Assembly (NCBI GenBank): GCA_017624275.1
Contig: JAGANG010000023.1
Location: forward strand, 1 to 32,043
Source of the DNA: Spirochaetales bacterium
Lineage (GTDB): Bacteria > Spirochaetota > GWE2-31-10
Length of the DNA stretch: 32,043 nucleotides
Reading direction: 5' to 3'
Position 1 is the first letter of the stretch. Every line of letters starts with the position of its first letter. The position numbers and the translations under genes were made by a program. Below are positions 14,830-22,063 of this stretch, one piece after another. A model generated the notes under the pieces. It was not told where the DNA came from, did not search any database, and saw only the letters and a program-made list of their open reading frames with translations.

Positions 14830-16907
14830 TTTGCATTCTCCAGTATTATGTATTGTTTTGATAATTCCATTCTGCGATTTAAATAAGTCTGCAATTTTTT
14901 ATAATCTTTTAATGCAACAAAACTTGTATTGCTTTCCGATAAATATGAAACTTTTAATACATTATTTTCGCATTGGTATGAAATTCGAAACTTTTCATTG
15001 TTACATGAAAAATCTTGTGATTGCGGCATATATTTCACCTTTAATGTTTCCGGTAATTTTATTTCATAATTACATTCGGCTATTTCTTTTTCTTGCCAAT
15101 CTACCGTATAATCTCGATTTTTCGATGTCAGGTCACACAAATCATAATCAAAATGCGGTAATGAAAATAAATGAATATCTCCGGAAACAATGGAATAATT
15201 AGGAATTTCAAGAGAATCAGAAAAATCGACCGGAATATTTTTATTTTCCAAATCGCTGTTGATACTCCATTTTTTTGACTTTCCGCCTATTTTTATCGAT
15301 GAAACAATTTCTCTGAAATATATATTTTTTTCCTCATCAGACATAAATCGCAATTTTCTGAAATTTTCAGAATCTTTTCCATCAATGATAAATCTGCGAT
15401 CCAAATACAACGTTCCGTCATCATCAAGTTTGCCGTTTATATTAATAACGATTTTATTTTTATCCGGTGAGACATCAGGCAAAAGTTTATATTCCACATC
15501 ATCTTTTCTGATAATCATAGCCGAAGCAAAAGATGATTCGTCCGGAAGTTTACCAAAGGCTATATTTTTATCCTCAAAGGAAATCATTATTTCATTATTA
15601 TCAAGCGTAAAAAGTAATGCTGTTTCTGTATACATCTCAAGATTGTTTTCTTTTTTCAATTTTACAAAAGATGTCTCCTGCGGATTGTAGAAAATAAAAT
15701 TACTTTCTATCCCGGAAGCAAGTAAAACATTGGCAAATAATGCAGTTTTATCCAAAGGTGAAAGTTTTTTCTCTTGCAACATTTTATCCGTATCGCTGAT
15801 TTTATAAGCTTGCACATCCATAAAATAATTTTTCTGGAGTATTTTATCTTGAAAATATGTATAAACTCTTTTCAAATCATCAATTGTTTTAAGATTATCA
15901 AAGTTATTTTCTGATAAAAAACGATTAAATATTTCGGAATCGCAAACTTGCGGGCGGTAATATTTTGCTATTGATTTTCCGTCAAACTTACTGAAAACTT
16001 TCACATTCGGTAAAAGAACACTGTCATCCGGTAAATAAGGTTCGCTGATAGTTATTCGTTTTATATTTTGAGCTTTTATAGCCAAACTATTTTCTTTTCT
16101 GATAATTTGAGCTTTGCTTCCGCCCTTAACTTCTCCTTTTTCCTGAACAACTTCCAACGCATAAGGAATATTATTGAACGAAAGTTCTTTTTTTAGAACA
16201 TTACAATAACTGTTATATAAATAAAAATATTCGCAAATAGGAGAAAAAACAGAATCAGCCGGGAATTCCGTTTGGCATTCATACACAAGCACATTACCGA
16301 TTTCCGGATTCGGCATACTAAATTTTATACGTCTTTTACCTTGATAAAGCCGCCCGTCTTGCACTGTCGGTTCATTGTTGATTGCATCATCTTGCAATGA
16401 AAAAACTTTACCGTCCGGAGTAACTGTTATCGCATAGAGCAAATCGCAATTTTCATTATTTTTAGTATTGTAATTAACAATTTGAATTGAGTTTTCCTTA
16501 CCTACTTCATTTAATATTTTAATAATCTTCTTTTTTGTACAAATAATATTTGTACCGTTGTAAGTGTAATCTGTTTTATCAAGCAAAGTTACGATACTTT
16601 CATTTTGAACAGGCTTATAAACAGCCGCTTTTTTTACGGCTTCTTGTATTTCAACATCATCAATTTCTGAAATATTTTGCGTATTTTGATATTTGCGTTT
16701 CTTAGCAAAACTCAACAAATAGATTTCTGATTTATTAATTTCTTTTTTTCCGTCGGCAAATTCGAAAACAAATCTGTCTGCATCTATTTCAAGTAAACTT
16801 CCCCGATATTCACCTCCGTTGTTAAGTATCACCATACACTCATTTTTTCCGCATAACGGCAAAGTGATTATCAGTAATAAAAGATATAACGATATTTTCT
16901 TAGTCAT
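14826..16907 (-). CDS. Exported DUF3857-like paralog lacking the catalytic triad
   Basis: A 693-aa protein with the same domain order as its neighbour: signal peptide (about 1-20, ending LPLCGK, not a canonical lipobox), N-terminal beta domain (LNNGGEYRGSLLEI...EIYLLSF), DUF3857-like domain, transglutaminase-fold region and C-terminal beta domain. Aligning by eye, the neighbour's YGDCIDKAILFATML corresponds here to LSPLDKTALFANVLL, so the catalytic Cys is gone. The NHAINEIHL and HLDSTA segments correspond to TETALLFTL and ISFEDK, so His and Asp are lost too. It is probably a non-catalytic partner or binding protein. GGAGG precedes the ATG by about 6 bases; it is the first gene of the pair. 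Confidence 0.8.
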   Translation of the reverse strand: MTKKISLYLLLLIITLPLCGKNECMVILNNGGEYRGSLLEIDADRFVFEFADGKKEINKSEIYLLSFAKKRKYQNTQNISEIDDVEIQEAVKKAAVYKPVQNESIVTLLDKTDYTYNGTNIICTKKKIIKILNEVGKENSIQIVNYNTKNNENCDLLYAITVTPDGKVFSLQDDAINNEPTVQDGRLYQGKRRIKFSMPNPEIGNVLVYECQTEFPADSVFSPICEYFYLYNSYCNVLKKELSFNNIPYALEVVQEKGEVKGGSKAQIIRKENSLAIKAQNIKRITISEPYLPDDSVLLPNVKVFSKFDGKSIAKYYRPQVCDSEIFNRFLSENNFDNLKTIDDLKRVYTYFQDKILQKNYFMDVQAYKISDTDKMLQEKKLSPLDKTALFANVLLASGIESNFIFYNPQETSFVKLKKENNLEMYTETALLFTLDNNEIMISFEDKNIAFGKLPDESSFASAMIIRKDDVEYKLLPDVSPDKNKIVININGKLDDDGTLYLDRRFIIDGKDSENFRKLRFMSDEEKNIYFREIVSSIKIGGKSKKWSINSDLENKNIPVDFSDSLEIPNYSIVSGDIHLFSLPHFDYDLCDLTSKNRDYTVDWQEKEIAECNYEIKLPETLKVKYMPQSQDFSCNNEKFRISYQCENNVLKVSYLSESNTSFVALKDYKKLQTYLNRRMELSKQYIILENAK

Positions 16908-16952
16908 TTTTACCTCCGCTAATAAAATACATATTTTTTATTTTGATACATA

Positions 16953-16969
16953 AATTATTCGGAATAATT
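16953..16969. promoter_or_regulatory. 17-bp palindrome in a divergent intergenic region
   Basis: AATTATTC-G-GAATAATT is a perfect inverted repeat with one central base, between the divergent DUF3857-like operon and uppP, 46 bp from the former start. It is placed like an operator, but no regulator is linked to it and the AT content makes chance more likely. Confidence 0.3.
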
Positions 16970-17086
16970 ACCGCAAGTTTAATTATCAATTAAAACCTAT
17001 TAAAAAAAGATGTTTGTTATAGATTGATTTATTCTTTAATGATAAAAGACAGTAATTTAATTTGAAATTAATTTAGAAGGTGAAAA

Positions 17087-17938
17087 ATGGAATTATTAAA
17101 AGTTATTTTCATTTCGATAATTCAGGGAATTGCAGAATTTTTGCCAATATCTTCATCCGGTCATATTTTGTTATTCAAAAGACTTTTAGGACTGGATTTT
17201 GATATTTCTTTCGATTTGACTATTCACTTCGGAACATTGCTGGCTGTAGTTCTTGTTTATCGACATGACATCGCAGAATTGATAAAAGGTCTGTTTTGCA
17301 AAGAAATAGAAAGCAAAACATTCGGCAGAACATTAAAAAGAAATGAAGTTTGTCGCATTTATCTGGTATTCATAATCGCAACAATTCCTGCCGGAGTTGC
17401 CGGGTTATTATTGAAAGATGTTATCAATGACCATTTCGCTATCGGAAACTCAAAAATCTTTTTCCTGCTGGCGTTGTTTTTTATTTATACAGCTGTGATT
17501 TTGATTCTCAGCAATCGTGTTAAAAAAGAAAATACCGCATTAATCGACAAAATGAGTATCAAACAAGCACTGACAGTAGGAATTTTTCAAGCAATTGCAA
17601 TCTTACCGGGGATTTCTCGTTCCGGCTCTACTATTTCCGGAGCTCTTTTTTGCGGTGTCGATAAAAATGATGCCGGCAGATTTTCATTTCTTTTGAGTAT
17701 TCCGCTTATATTGGCAGCTTTTTTATTGGAAATAAAAGATTTAATTACCGGTGAATTAGTTTTGGCATCCGGTGCTGTACTTTCTTATTTAGTAGGGTTG
17801 ATAGTTTCATTCGCTGTAGGATATATTTCATTAAAATTATTATTAAAAATGATTCAAAAAGGCAAAATGGGTTTCTTTGCTTTTTACTTGGTTATTCCGG
17901 CGATAATTTCAATCGTGTTGGGATTTATTCCGGCATAA
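17087..17938 (+). CDS. uppP: Undecaprenyl-diphosphatase UppP (BacA)
   Basis: A 283-aa integral membrane enzyme that removes a phosphate from undecaprenyl diphosphate, recycling the lipid carrier of peptidoglycan synthesis; overexpression gives bacitracin resistance in other bacteria. Both signatures are intact: QGIAEFLPISSSGH (13-26, with E17 and H26) and PGISRSGST (174-182, with R178). Several hydrophobic membrane segments follow the family pattern and the length is typical. AGAAGGTG precedes the ATG by 5 bases. It is a single gene closed by a strong two-way terminator. Confidence 0.97.
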   Translation: MELLKVIFISIIQGIAEFLPISSSGHILLFKRLLGLDFDISFDLTIHFGTLLAVVLVYRHDIAELIKGLFCKEIESKTFGRTLKRNEVCRIYLVFIIATIPAGVAGLLLKDVINDHFAIGNSKIFFLLALFFIYTAVILILSNRVKKENTALIDKMSIKQALTVGIFQAIAILPGISRSGSTISGALFCGVDKNDAGRFSFLLSIPLILAAFLLEIKDLITGELVLASGAVLSYLVGLIVSFAVGYISLKLLLKMIQKGKMGFFAFYLVIPAIISIVLGFIPA

Positions 17939-17953
17939 TTACGAGCTTTGAAT

Positions 17954-18001
17954 AAAAAAAACTTCTGAAATTTCGCAACAAAAAATTTCAGAAGTTTTTT
18001 T
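17954..18001. terminator. Bidirectional terminator between uppP and tetR-type gene
   Basis: A stem of about 19 bp (core ACTTCTGAAATTT/AAATTTCAGAAGT) pairs 17954-17973 with 17983-18001, with T-runs on both strands. It touches the stop codon of the minus-strand gene. Confidence 0.9.
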
Positions 18002-18566
18002 ATGAGTAAATTCCATGAAGGAACAAATGTACTATTCTGTAAATTAATTCTTCCGACAATTCTATTTTGCCATTCAACAACAACAATGTGTAAGAATTAA
18101 TTACCCCCAAATATGAACGGGAGATTTCTCTTTCATGTCCTTTCATATTCCCGTTATCCTGAGCTGCTTTTAAAAAAAACGTTTCTACAATCTCTTCAAT
18201 ACGTTCACAATAAGGTGTAATAGTTAAAAATGATGTTGTATTGACCGCACTGGAACTCATAGACAAATGCATTCGATAAAATATCGGATTTTCCTTTGCT
18301 ATTGTCAAAAACTGGCGTGAAATCTCCGTAACACCTTTTACGGTATCGCCTGAATAGGAAGCAGCCGTTTCTATTCTCTTTATAAAATCAGAAAAATGAT
18401 ATTCAAAAATTGTATTCAAAAGCCCCTCTTTATTACCAAAATAATAGTAAAGAGTCGGTTTGGTAATTCCGGCGACCTGAGTAATTTCTTGTATTCCGGT
18501 ACCTTCGTAACCTTTATTTGAAAATAATTCTAAAGCACATTGCATAATTTTTTCTTTATTGTCCAT
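18000..18566 (-). CDS. TetR/AcrR-family regulator
   Basis: A 188-aa TetR-family repressor. The N-terminal HTH is clear: IMQCALELFSNKGYEGTGIQ, EITQVAGITKPTLYYYFGNK and EGLLNTIF (about 7-55). The C-terminal ligand-binding helices are poorly conserved, so the ligand is unknown. It diverges from an aconitase-family hydratase gene, and a perfect 7-5-7 palindrome covers the hydratase -35 box, the usual arrangement for a TetR regulator and its target. There is no ribosome site before the ATG; a promoter ending 7 bases upstream suggests a leaderless mRNA. Confidence 0.93.
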   Translation of the reverse strand: MDNKEKIMQCALELFSNKGYEGTGIQEITQVAGITKPTLYYYFGNKEGLLNTIFEYHFSDFIKRIETAASYSGDTVKGVTEISRQFLTIAKENPIFYRMHLSMSSSAVNTTSFLTITPYCERIEEIVETFFLKAAQDNGNMKGHEREISRSYLGVINSYTLLLLNGKIELSEELIYRIVHLFLHGIYS

Positions 18567-18573
18567 GCGGAAG

Positions 18574-18602
18574 ACAATACATCAGTTTAAAAAATAATTC
18601 AA
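18574..18602 (-). promoter_or_regulatory. Proximal promoter of the TetR gene, leaderless type
   Basis: Minus-strand -35 TTGAAT (18597-18602), 17-bp spacer, -10 TATTGT (18574-18579), 7 bases to the ATG. Confidence 0.5.
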
Positions 18603-18612
18603 TACCGGATAG

Positions 18613-18642
18613 ATTATAGTTTTTGCATTGATTTTTTTTTAA
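18613..18642 (-). promoter_or_regulatory. Alternative distal promoter of the TetR gene
   Basis: Minus-strand -35-like TTAAAA (18637-18642), 18-bp spacer, perfect -10 TATAAT (18613-18618). It would give a leader of about 40 bases without a ribosome site. Confidence 0.4.
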
Positions 18643-18651
18643 CTTTTTAAA

Positions 18652-18670
18652 ACTTTTCATTGCGAAAAGT
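18652..18670. promoter_or_regulatory. Probable TetR-family operator
   Basis: A perfect inverted repeat ACTTTTC-ATTGC-GAAAAGT covers the -35 box of the hydratase promoter and lies next to the divergent TetR gene. Binding here would block RNA polymerase at the hydratase promoter. Confidence 0.6.
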
Positions 18671-18688
18671 GCGTATCATCTTTATAAT
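18660..18688 (+). promoter_or_regulatory. Promoter of the hydratase gene
   Basis: -35 TTGCGA (18660-18665), 17-bp spacer, perfect -10 TATAAT (18683-18688), about 37 bp before the start codon. Confidence 0.8.
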
Positions 18689-18725
18689 GCAGCAAAATTT
18701 TATCCGATTAAAAGGAGTTGTTAAA

Positions 18726-21011
18726 ATGGTTCAGTTGTATAAAAACGGAGCATATCTTATAAACGGTAATGAGTTGGTAGAAGACACTCAAGACGCAGCA
18801 AAGATTTTAGCTTCAAAAATAAAAAATGTCCCATCAAAAGAAGACGCAGCTAAAAACACAATGGCTTACGGTATTCTTAAAAATCACAATACATCAGGTA
18901 ATATGGAAAAACTTCAAATCAAGTTTGACCGTCTTACATCTCACGATATCACATTCGTCGGTATCATCCAAACTGCACGTGCCAGCGGACTTGAAAAATT
19001 CCCGGTTCCTTATGTTTTGACTAACTGTCACAACAGTCTTTGTGCCGTAGGCGGTACAATCAACGAAGACGACCACATGTTCGGTCTTTCATGTGCTAAA
19101 AAATACGGCGGTATTTATGTTCCGCCTCATCAAGCAGTAATCCATCAATTTGCAAGAGAAATGCTTGCCGGTTGCGGTCGTATGATTTTAGGTTCTGACA
19201 GTCACACTCGTTACGGTGCATTGGGTACTATGGCGTGCGGTGAAGGCGGACCGGAAATTGTAAAACAGCTATTGTCTAAAACTTACGATATTAATATGCC
19301 GGGCGTGGTTGCTATTTACCTGACCGGTAAACCGGCAAAAGGTGTAGGACCTCAAGATATTGCTTTGGCAATAATCGGTGCAGTTTTTGAAAAAGGTTAT
19401 GTAAAAAATAAAGTAATGGAATTTGTAGGTCCCGGTGTAGCTAATCTTTCTGTAGATTACAGAATCGGCGTAGATGTTATGACTACTGAAACAACATGTC
19501 TTTCTTCTATTTGGACTACGGATTCTCAGGTAAAAGAATTCTATGATATTCACGGAAGACCGGAAGAATACAAAGAGCTTAATCCGGGTGAAGTTGCTTA
19601 TTACGACGGCGTTGTTTATGTAGATCTTGATAAAGTAAAACCTATGATTGCAATGCCTTTCCATCCTAGCAACACTTATACAATAGAAGAATTAAATGCA
19701 AATCTTGAAGATATTCTTGCTGATGTAGAAAAGAAAGCTCTTGTAAGCCTTGACGGAAAGATTCCTTTTACATTACGTGACAAAATCCGCAACGGGAAAT
19801 TGTATGTAGAACAGGGAGTAATCGCAGGTTGTGCCGGCGGTGGATTTGAAAACCTTTGTGATGCTGCTGATATTTTGAAAGGAAAAAATATCGGTGCGGA
19901 TGAGTTTAGTTTGAGTGTTTACCCTGCTTCTCAACCGGTATATATGGAACTTATCAAAAACGGTTCTATTTCTGCATTTATGCAAAGCGGTGCTACTGTT
20001 CGTACAGCATTCTGCGGTCCTTGTTTCGGAGCCGGAGACGTTCCTGCTAACAACGGTCTTTCTATTCGTCATTCTACAAGAAACTTCCCTAACAGAGAAG
20101 GTTCTAAGATTACAAGCGGTCAGATTGCGTCTGTAGCATTAATGGATGCTCGTTCTATTGCCGCAACTGCTGCTAATAAAGGATATTTAACTGCTGCTAC
20201 TGATATTGACGTAGATTACAGCAAACCTAAATATTTCTTTGATAAATCTATTTACGACAATCGTGTATACAACGGTGTAGACAAAGCAGATCCTTCTGTA
20301 GATGTAAAATTCGGTCCGAATATTAAAGACTGGCCGGCTATGAGTGCTTTACCGGAAAATATGGTGCTTAAAGTTGTTTCCGAAATTCACGATCCCGTAA
20401 CAACTACAGATGAATTGATTCCGTCCGGAGAAACATCTTCTTATCGTTCAAATCCTTTAGGATTGGCAGAATTTACATTGTCAAGAAAAGATCCTGAATA
20501 CGTAGGACGTGCTAAAGAAATCCAAAAGGCTCAAAAGGCTGTTGAAAGCGGAAATTGTCCTTTGGATGAAGTAGCGGAACTTAAACCTGTAATGGAAACT
20601 GTCAATAAAACTTACCCTGATGCAGGAAAGGGAAATATCGGATTCGGAAGTACAATATTTGCAGTAAAACCCGGTGACGGTTCTGCACGAGAGCAGGCTG
20701 CAAGCTGTCAAAAAGTTCTCGGCGGTTGGGCAAATATTGCCAACGAATACGCTACTAAACGTTATCGTTCAAATTTAATTAACTGGGGAATGTTACCGTT
20801 TATTATTGATGCCGGAGAATTACCGTTCAAAAACTTAGATTACATTTTTATTCCGGGAATAAGAAAAGCTGTAGAAGAAAAGGCAGCCGTAATAAAAGCT
20901 TATGTAGTAAAAGATGAATTAATCGAATTCGATTTAAAAATCGGAGATCTCACTGATGACGAACGTAAAATTATTTTGGACGGTTGTTTGATTAACTTTT
21001 ACAGAAATTAA
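18726..21011 (+). CDS. Aconitase-family hydratase (YbhJ-like)
   Basis: A 761-aa member of the aconitase superfamily. The three 4Fe-4S ligands are visible: C369 in IAGCAGGGF, and C430 and C433 in AFCGPCFG, the usual C-x60-C-x2-C layout. Substrate-loop words [13 protein letters not shown] and CGEGGPE are present, and a C-terminal swivel domain (about 620-761) includes NRY-like KRYRSN. The sequence looks closer to the YbhJ-type putative hydratases than to citrate-cycle AcnA/AcnB, so the substrate is uncertain. ATG 18726 is chosen because AAAGGAG lies about 8 bases upstream; the longer frame from 18660 would start inside the promoter. Single gene with its own promoter and terminator, likely controlled by the divergent TetR regulator. 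Confidence 0.88.
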   Translation: MVQLYKNGAYLINGNELVEDTQDAAKILASKIKNVPSKEDAAKNTMAYGILKNHNTSGNMEKLQIKFDRLTSHDITFVGIIQTARASGLEKFPVPYVLTNCHNSLCAVGGTINEDDHMFGLSCAKKYGGIYVPPHQAVIHQFAREMLAGCGRMILGSDSHTRYGALGTMACGEGGPEIVKQLLSKTYDINMPGVVAIYLTGKPAKGVGPQDIALAIIGAVFEKGYVKNKVMEFVGPGVANLSVDYRIGVDVMTTETTCLSSIWTTDSQVKEFYDIHGRPEEYKELNPGEVAYYDGVVYVDLDKVKPMIAMPFHPSNTYTIEELNANLEDILADVEKKALVSLDGKIPFTLRDKIRNGKLYVEQGVIAGCAGGGFENLCDAADILKGKNIGADEFSLSVYPASQPVYMELIKNGSISAFMQSGATVRTAFCGPCFGAGDVPANNGLSIRHSTRNFPNREGSKITSGQIASVALMDARSIAATAANKGYLTAATDIDVDYSKPKYFFDKSIYDNRVYNGVDKADPSVDVKFGPNIKDWPAMSALPENMVLKVVSEIHDPVTTTDELIPSGETSSYRSNPLGLAEFTLSRKDPEYVGRAKEIQKAQKAVESGNCPLDEVAELKPVMETVNKTYPDAGKGNIGFGSTIFAVKPGDGSAREQAASCQKVLGGWANIANEYATKRYRSNLINWGMLPFIIDAGELPFKNLDYIFIPGIRKAVEEKAAVIKAYVVKDELIEFDLKIGDLTDDERKIILDGCLINFYRN

Positions 21012-21026
21012 TAAGTTTGTTTTTAT

Positions 21027-21058
21027 AAAACGTACGGTTTATATCCGTACGTTTTTTT
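21027..21058 (+). terminator. Terminator of the hydratase gene
   Basis: An 11-bp stem AAAACGTACGG/CCGTACGTTTT (21027-21037 with 21045-21055) with a T-run to 21058. Confidence 0.9.
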
Positions 21059-21125
21059 ATGTCCACATGCCCAGAGCTCAATCCTATTTTGGTATTTCTT
21101 GCTGTTTTCTTTTTCCTTCTTTTTC

Positions 21126-21152
21126 GCCCAGACCTCTATTCATATTATGAAT
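21126..21152. repeat. REP-like element, left inner copy with lost outer arm
   Basis: GCCCAGACCTCTATTC is followed by a perfect hairpin ATTCATA-T-TATGAAT (21138-21152). It closely matches the left half of the solo copy at 30790-30828, but the right outer arm (AAGGTCTGGG there) is missing. Confidence 0.6.
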
Positions 21153-21250
21153 AAAATAACAATCAGTAAAAAAAAGGTAATTTATTAACCAAAACGCCGT
21201 TTTCCCAACCTAACGCAAGTGAATAAAAATTATTTTTCACGAGGTATGAT

Positions 21251-21733
21251 ATGTCACAAAAAAGAATCACAAAAGACGGCGTTTATTATCATGTTACAAA
21301 TCATTTTCACCAGGGCGTAATTCGTTTTATAGACAGTAAATGTAAGAAAATGTTTATAGAACTCTGCCATAAAGCGAAAAAGAAGTTTAACTTTAAAATT
21401 AAGAATCTTTGCGTTATGGATACACATATTCACTTGCTGATAAAACCTGATAACTGCACTATTTCCGACATTATGCAGTTTATAAAACAATGTTTTACAC
21501 AATGGCTAAATCGTCGTTTCGGTATCAAAGGTACGGCATGGGAAGCTCGCTTTTTCAGTAAAATTGTAGAATTTGCCGAGGAAATCGTGCGGACTTTCAT
21601 TTATATTGAGCAAAATCCTATCCGTGCCGGGCTTGTAGGCGTAAGAGGTCTGGGCAATAAAATAAAATCTCTTGTTTATCCCTTTTATGAAGTTTGGGAA
21701 CCGCTGCAACCAAACGAGTTAAAACAATCTTAA
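21251..21733 (+). CDS. REP-associated tyrosine transposase (Y1/RAYT)
   Basis: A 160-aa HUH-type single-strand transposase of the IS200/REP (RAYT) group. The HUH motif is MDTHIHLL (H59, H61) and the likely nucleophile is Tyr118 in FIYIEQNPIRAGL. The N-terminal RITKDGVYYHVTNHFHQG matches the family opening. The reading frame is intact and full length, so the enzyme may still work. The start is well supported: GAGGT at 21241-21245, six bases before the ATG. Directly upstream, 21219-21240 can fold into a hairpin (GTGAA...TTCAC). RAYTs are normally domesticated single-copy genes that move short palindromic REP sequences elsewhere in the genome; palindromes on both sides and a solo copy 9 kb away fit this. 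Confidence 0.92.
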   Translation: MSQKRITKDGVYYHVTNHFHQGVIRFIDSKCKKMFIELCHKAKKKFNFKIKNLCVMDTHIHLLIKPDNCTISDIMQFIKQCFTQWLNRRFGIKGTAWEARFFSKIVEFAEEIVRTFIYIEQNPIRAGLVGVRGLGNKIKSLVYPFYEVWEPLQPNELKQS

Positions 21734-21974
21734 CTCTTAGTTTTTTCATCATTATTACTGATTTTTCTTAACATCGTCAGTTTCTTACGTTTACCATTCT
21801 CAACCATCGGGAAAACTACGTTCTTTCACCATTACAAATAGTGTTTTACCAATATTTTCAGCGACTTTCCGCAAACATTTCGAATAAAAAGGCTATGATT
21901 TGTAGATTGTACCACTGTGTAACTTCCCTTTTTACCGCAAAGTTGCAATATTTTTACCTACGTTGTGATTTATT
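21734..21974. other. Gene-free stretch downstream of the RAYT gene
   Basis: The region from the RAYT stop to the next gene (21734-22063) exceeds 300 bases. Apart from the right palindrome and the terminator listed next, I see no gene, promoter or repeat in it. Confidence 0.6.
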
Positions 21975-22013
21975 GCCCAGACCACAATACTACTTTGGGA
22001 TACAGCTCTGGGC
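21975..22013. repeat. REP-like element, right copy
   Basis: GCCCAGA (21975-21981) pairs with TCTGGGC (22007-22013) around 25 bases. Its reverse complement shares GCCCAGAGCT and ATCC with the left edge at 21069-21084. Confidence 0.6.
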
Positions 22014-22027
22014 AACAGCAAGCATAC

Positions 22028-22053
22028 AAAAAAGGCCGTCCTTTCGGACAGCC
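22028..22053 (-). terminator. Terminator of the acyl-CoA ligase gene
   Basis: On the minus strand, GGCTGTCC-GAAA-GGACGGCC (one G-U pair, GNRA-type loop) is followed by TTTTTT. It lies 11 bp past the stop codon. Confidence 0.9.
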
Positions 22054-22063
22054 ATTTATAAAA

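Larger units (their letters stand above)
21069..22013 (+). mobile_element. RAYT locus bounded by inverted REP-like palindromes
   Basis: The left edge (21069) reads GCCCAGAGCT-CA-ATCC; the right edge, reverse-complemented from 22013, reads GCCCAGAGCT-GT-ATCC. These imperfect inverted ends enclose one REP-associated tyrosine transposase gene. Two further GCCCAGACC words lie inside, at 21126 and 21975. The exact ends are my estimate; no target-site duplication was found. Confidence 0.55.

Noticed and set aside
18660..18725. N-terminal extension of the hydratase from 18660
   Set aside because: It would begin inside the -35 box of the promoter; ATG 18726 has a good ribosome site and matches the family start.
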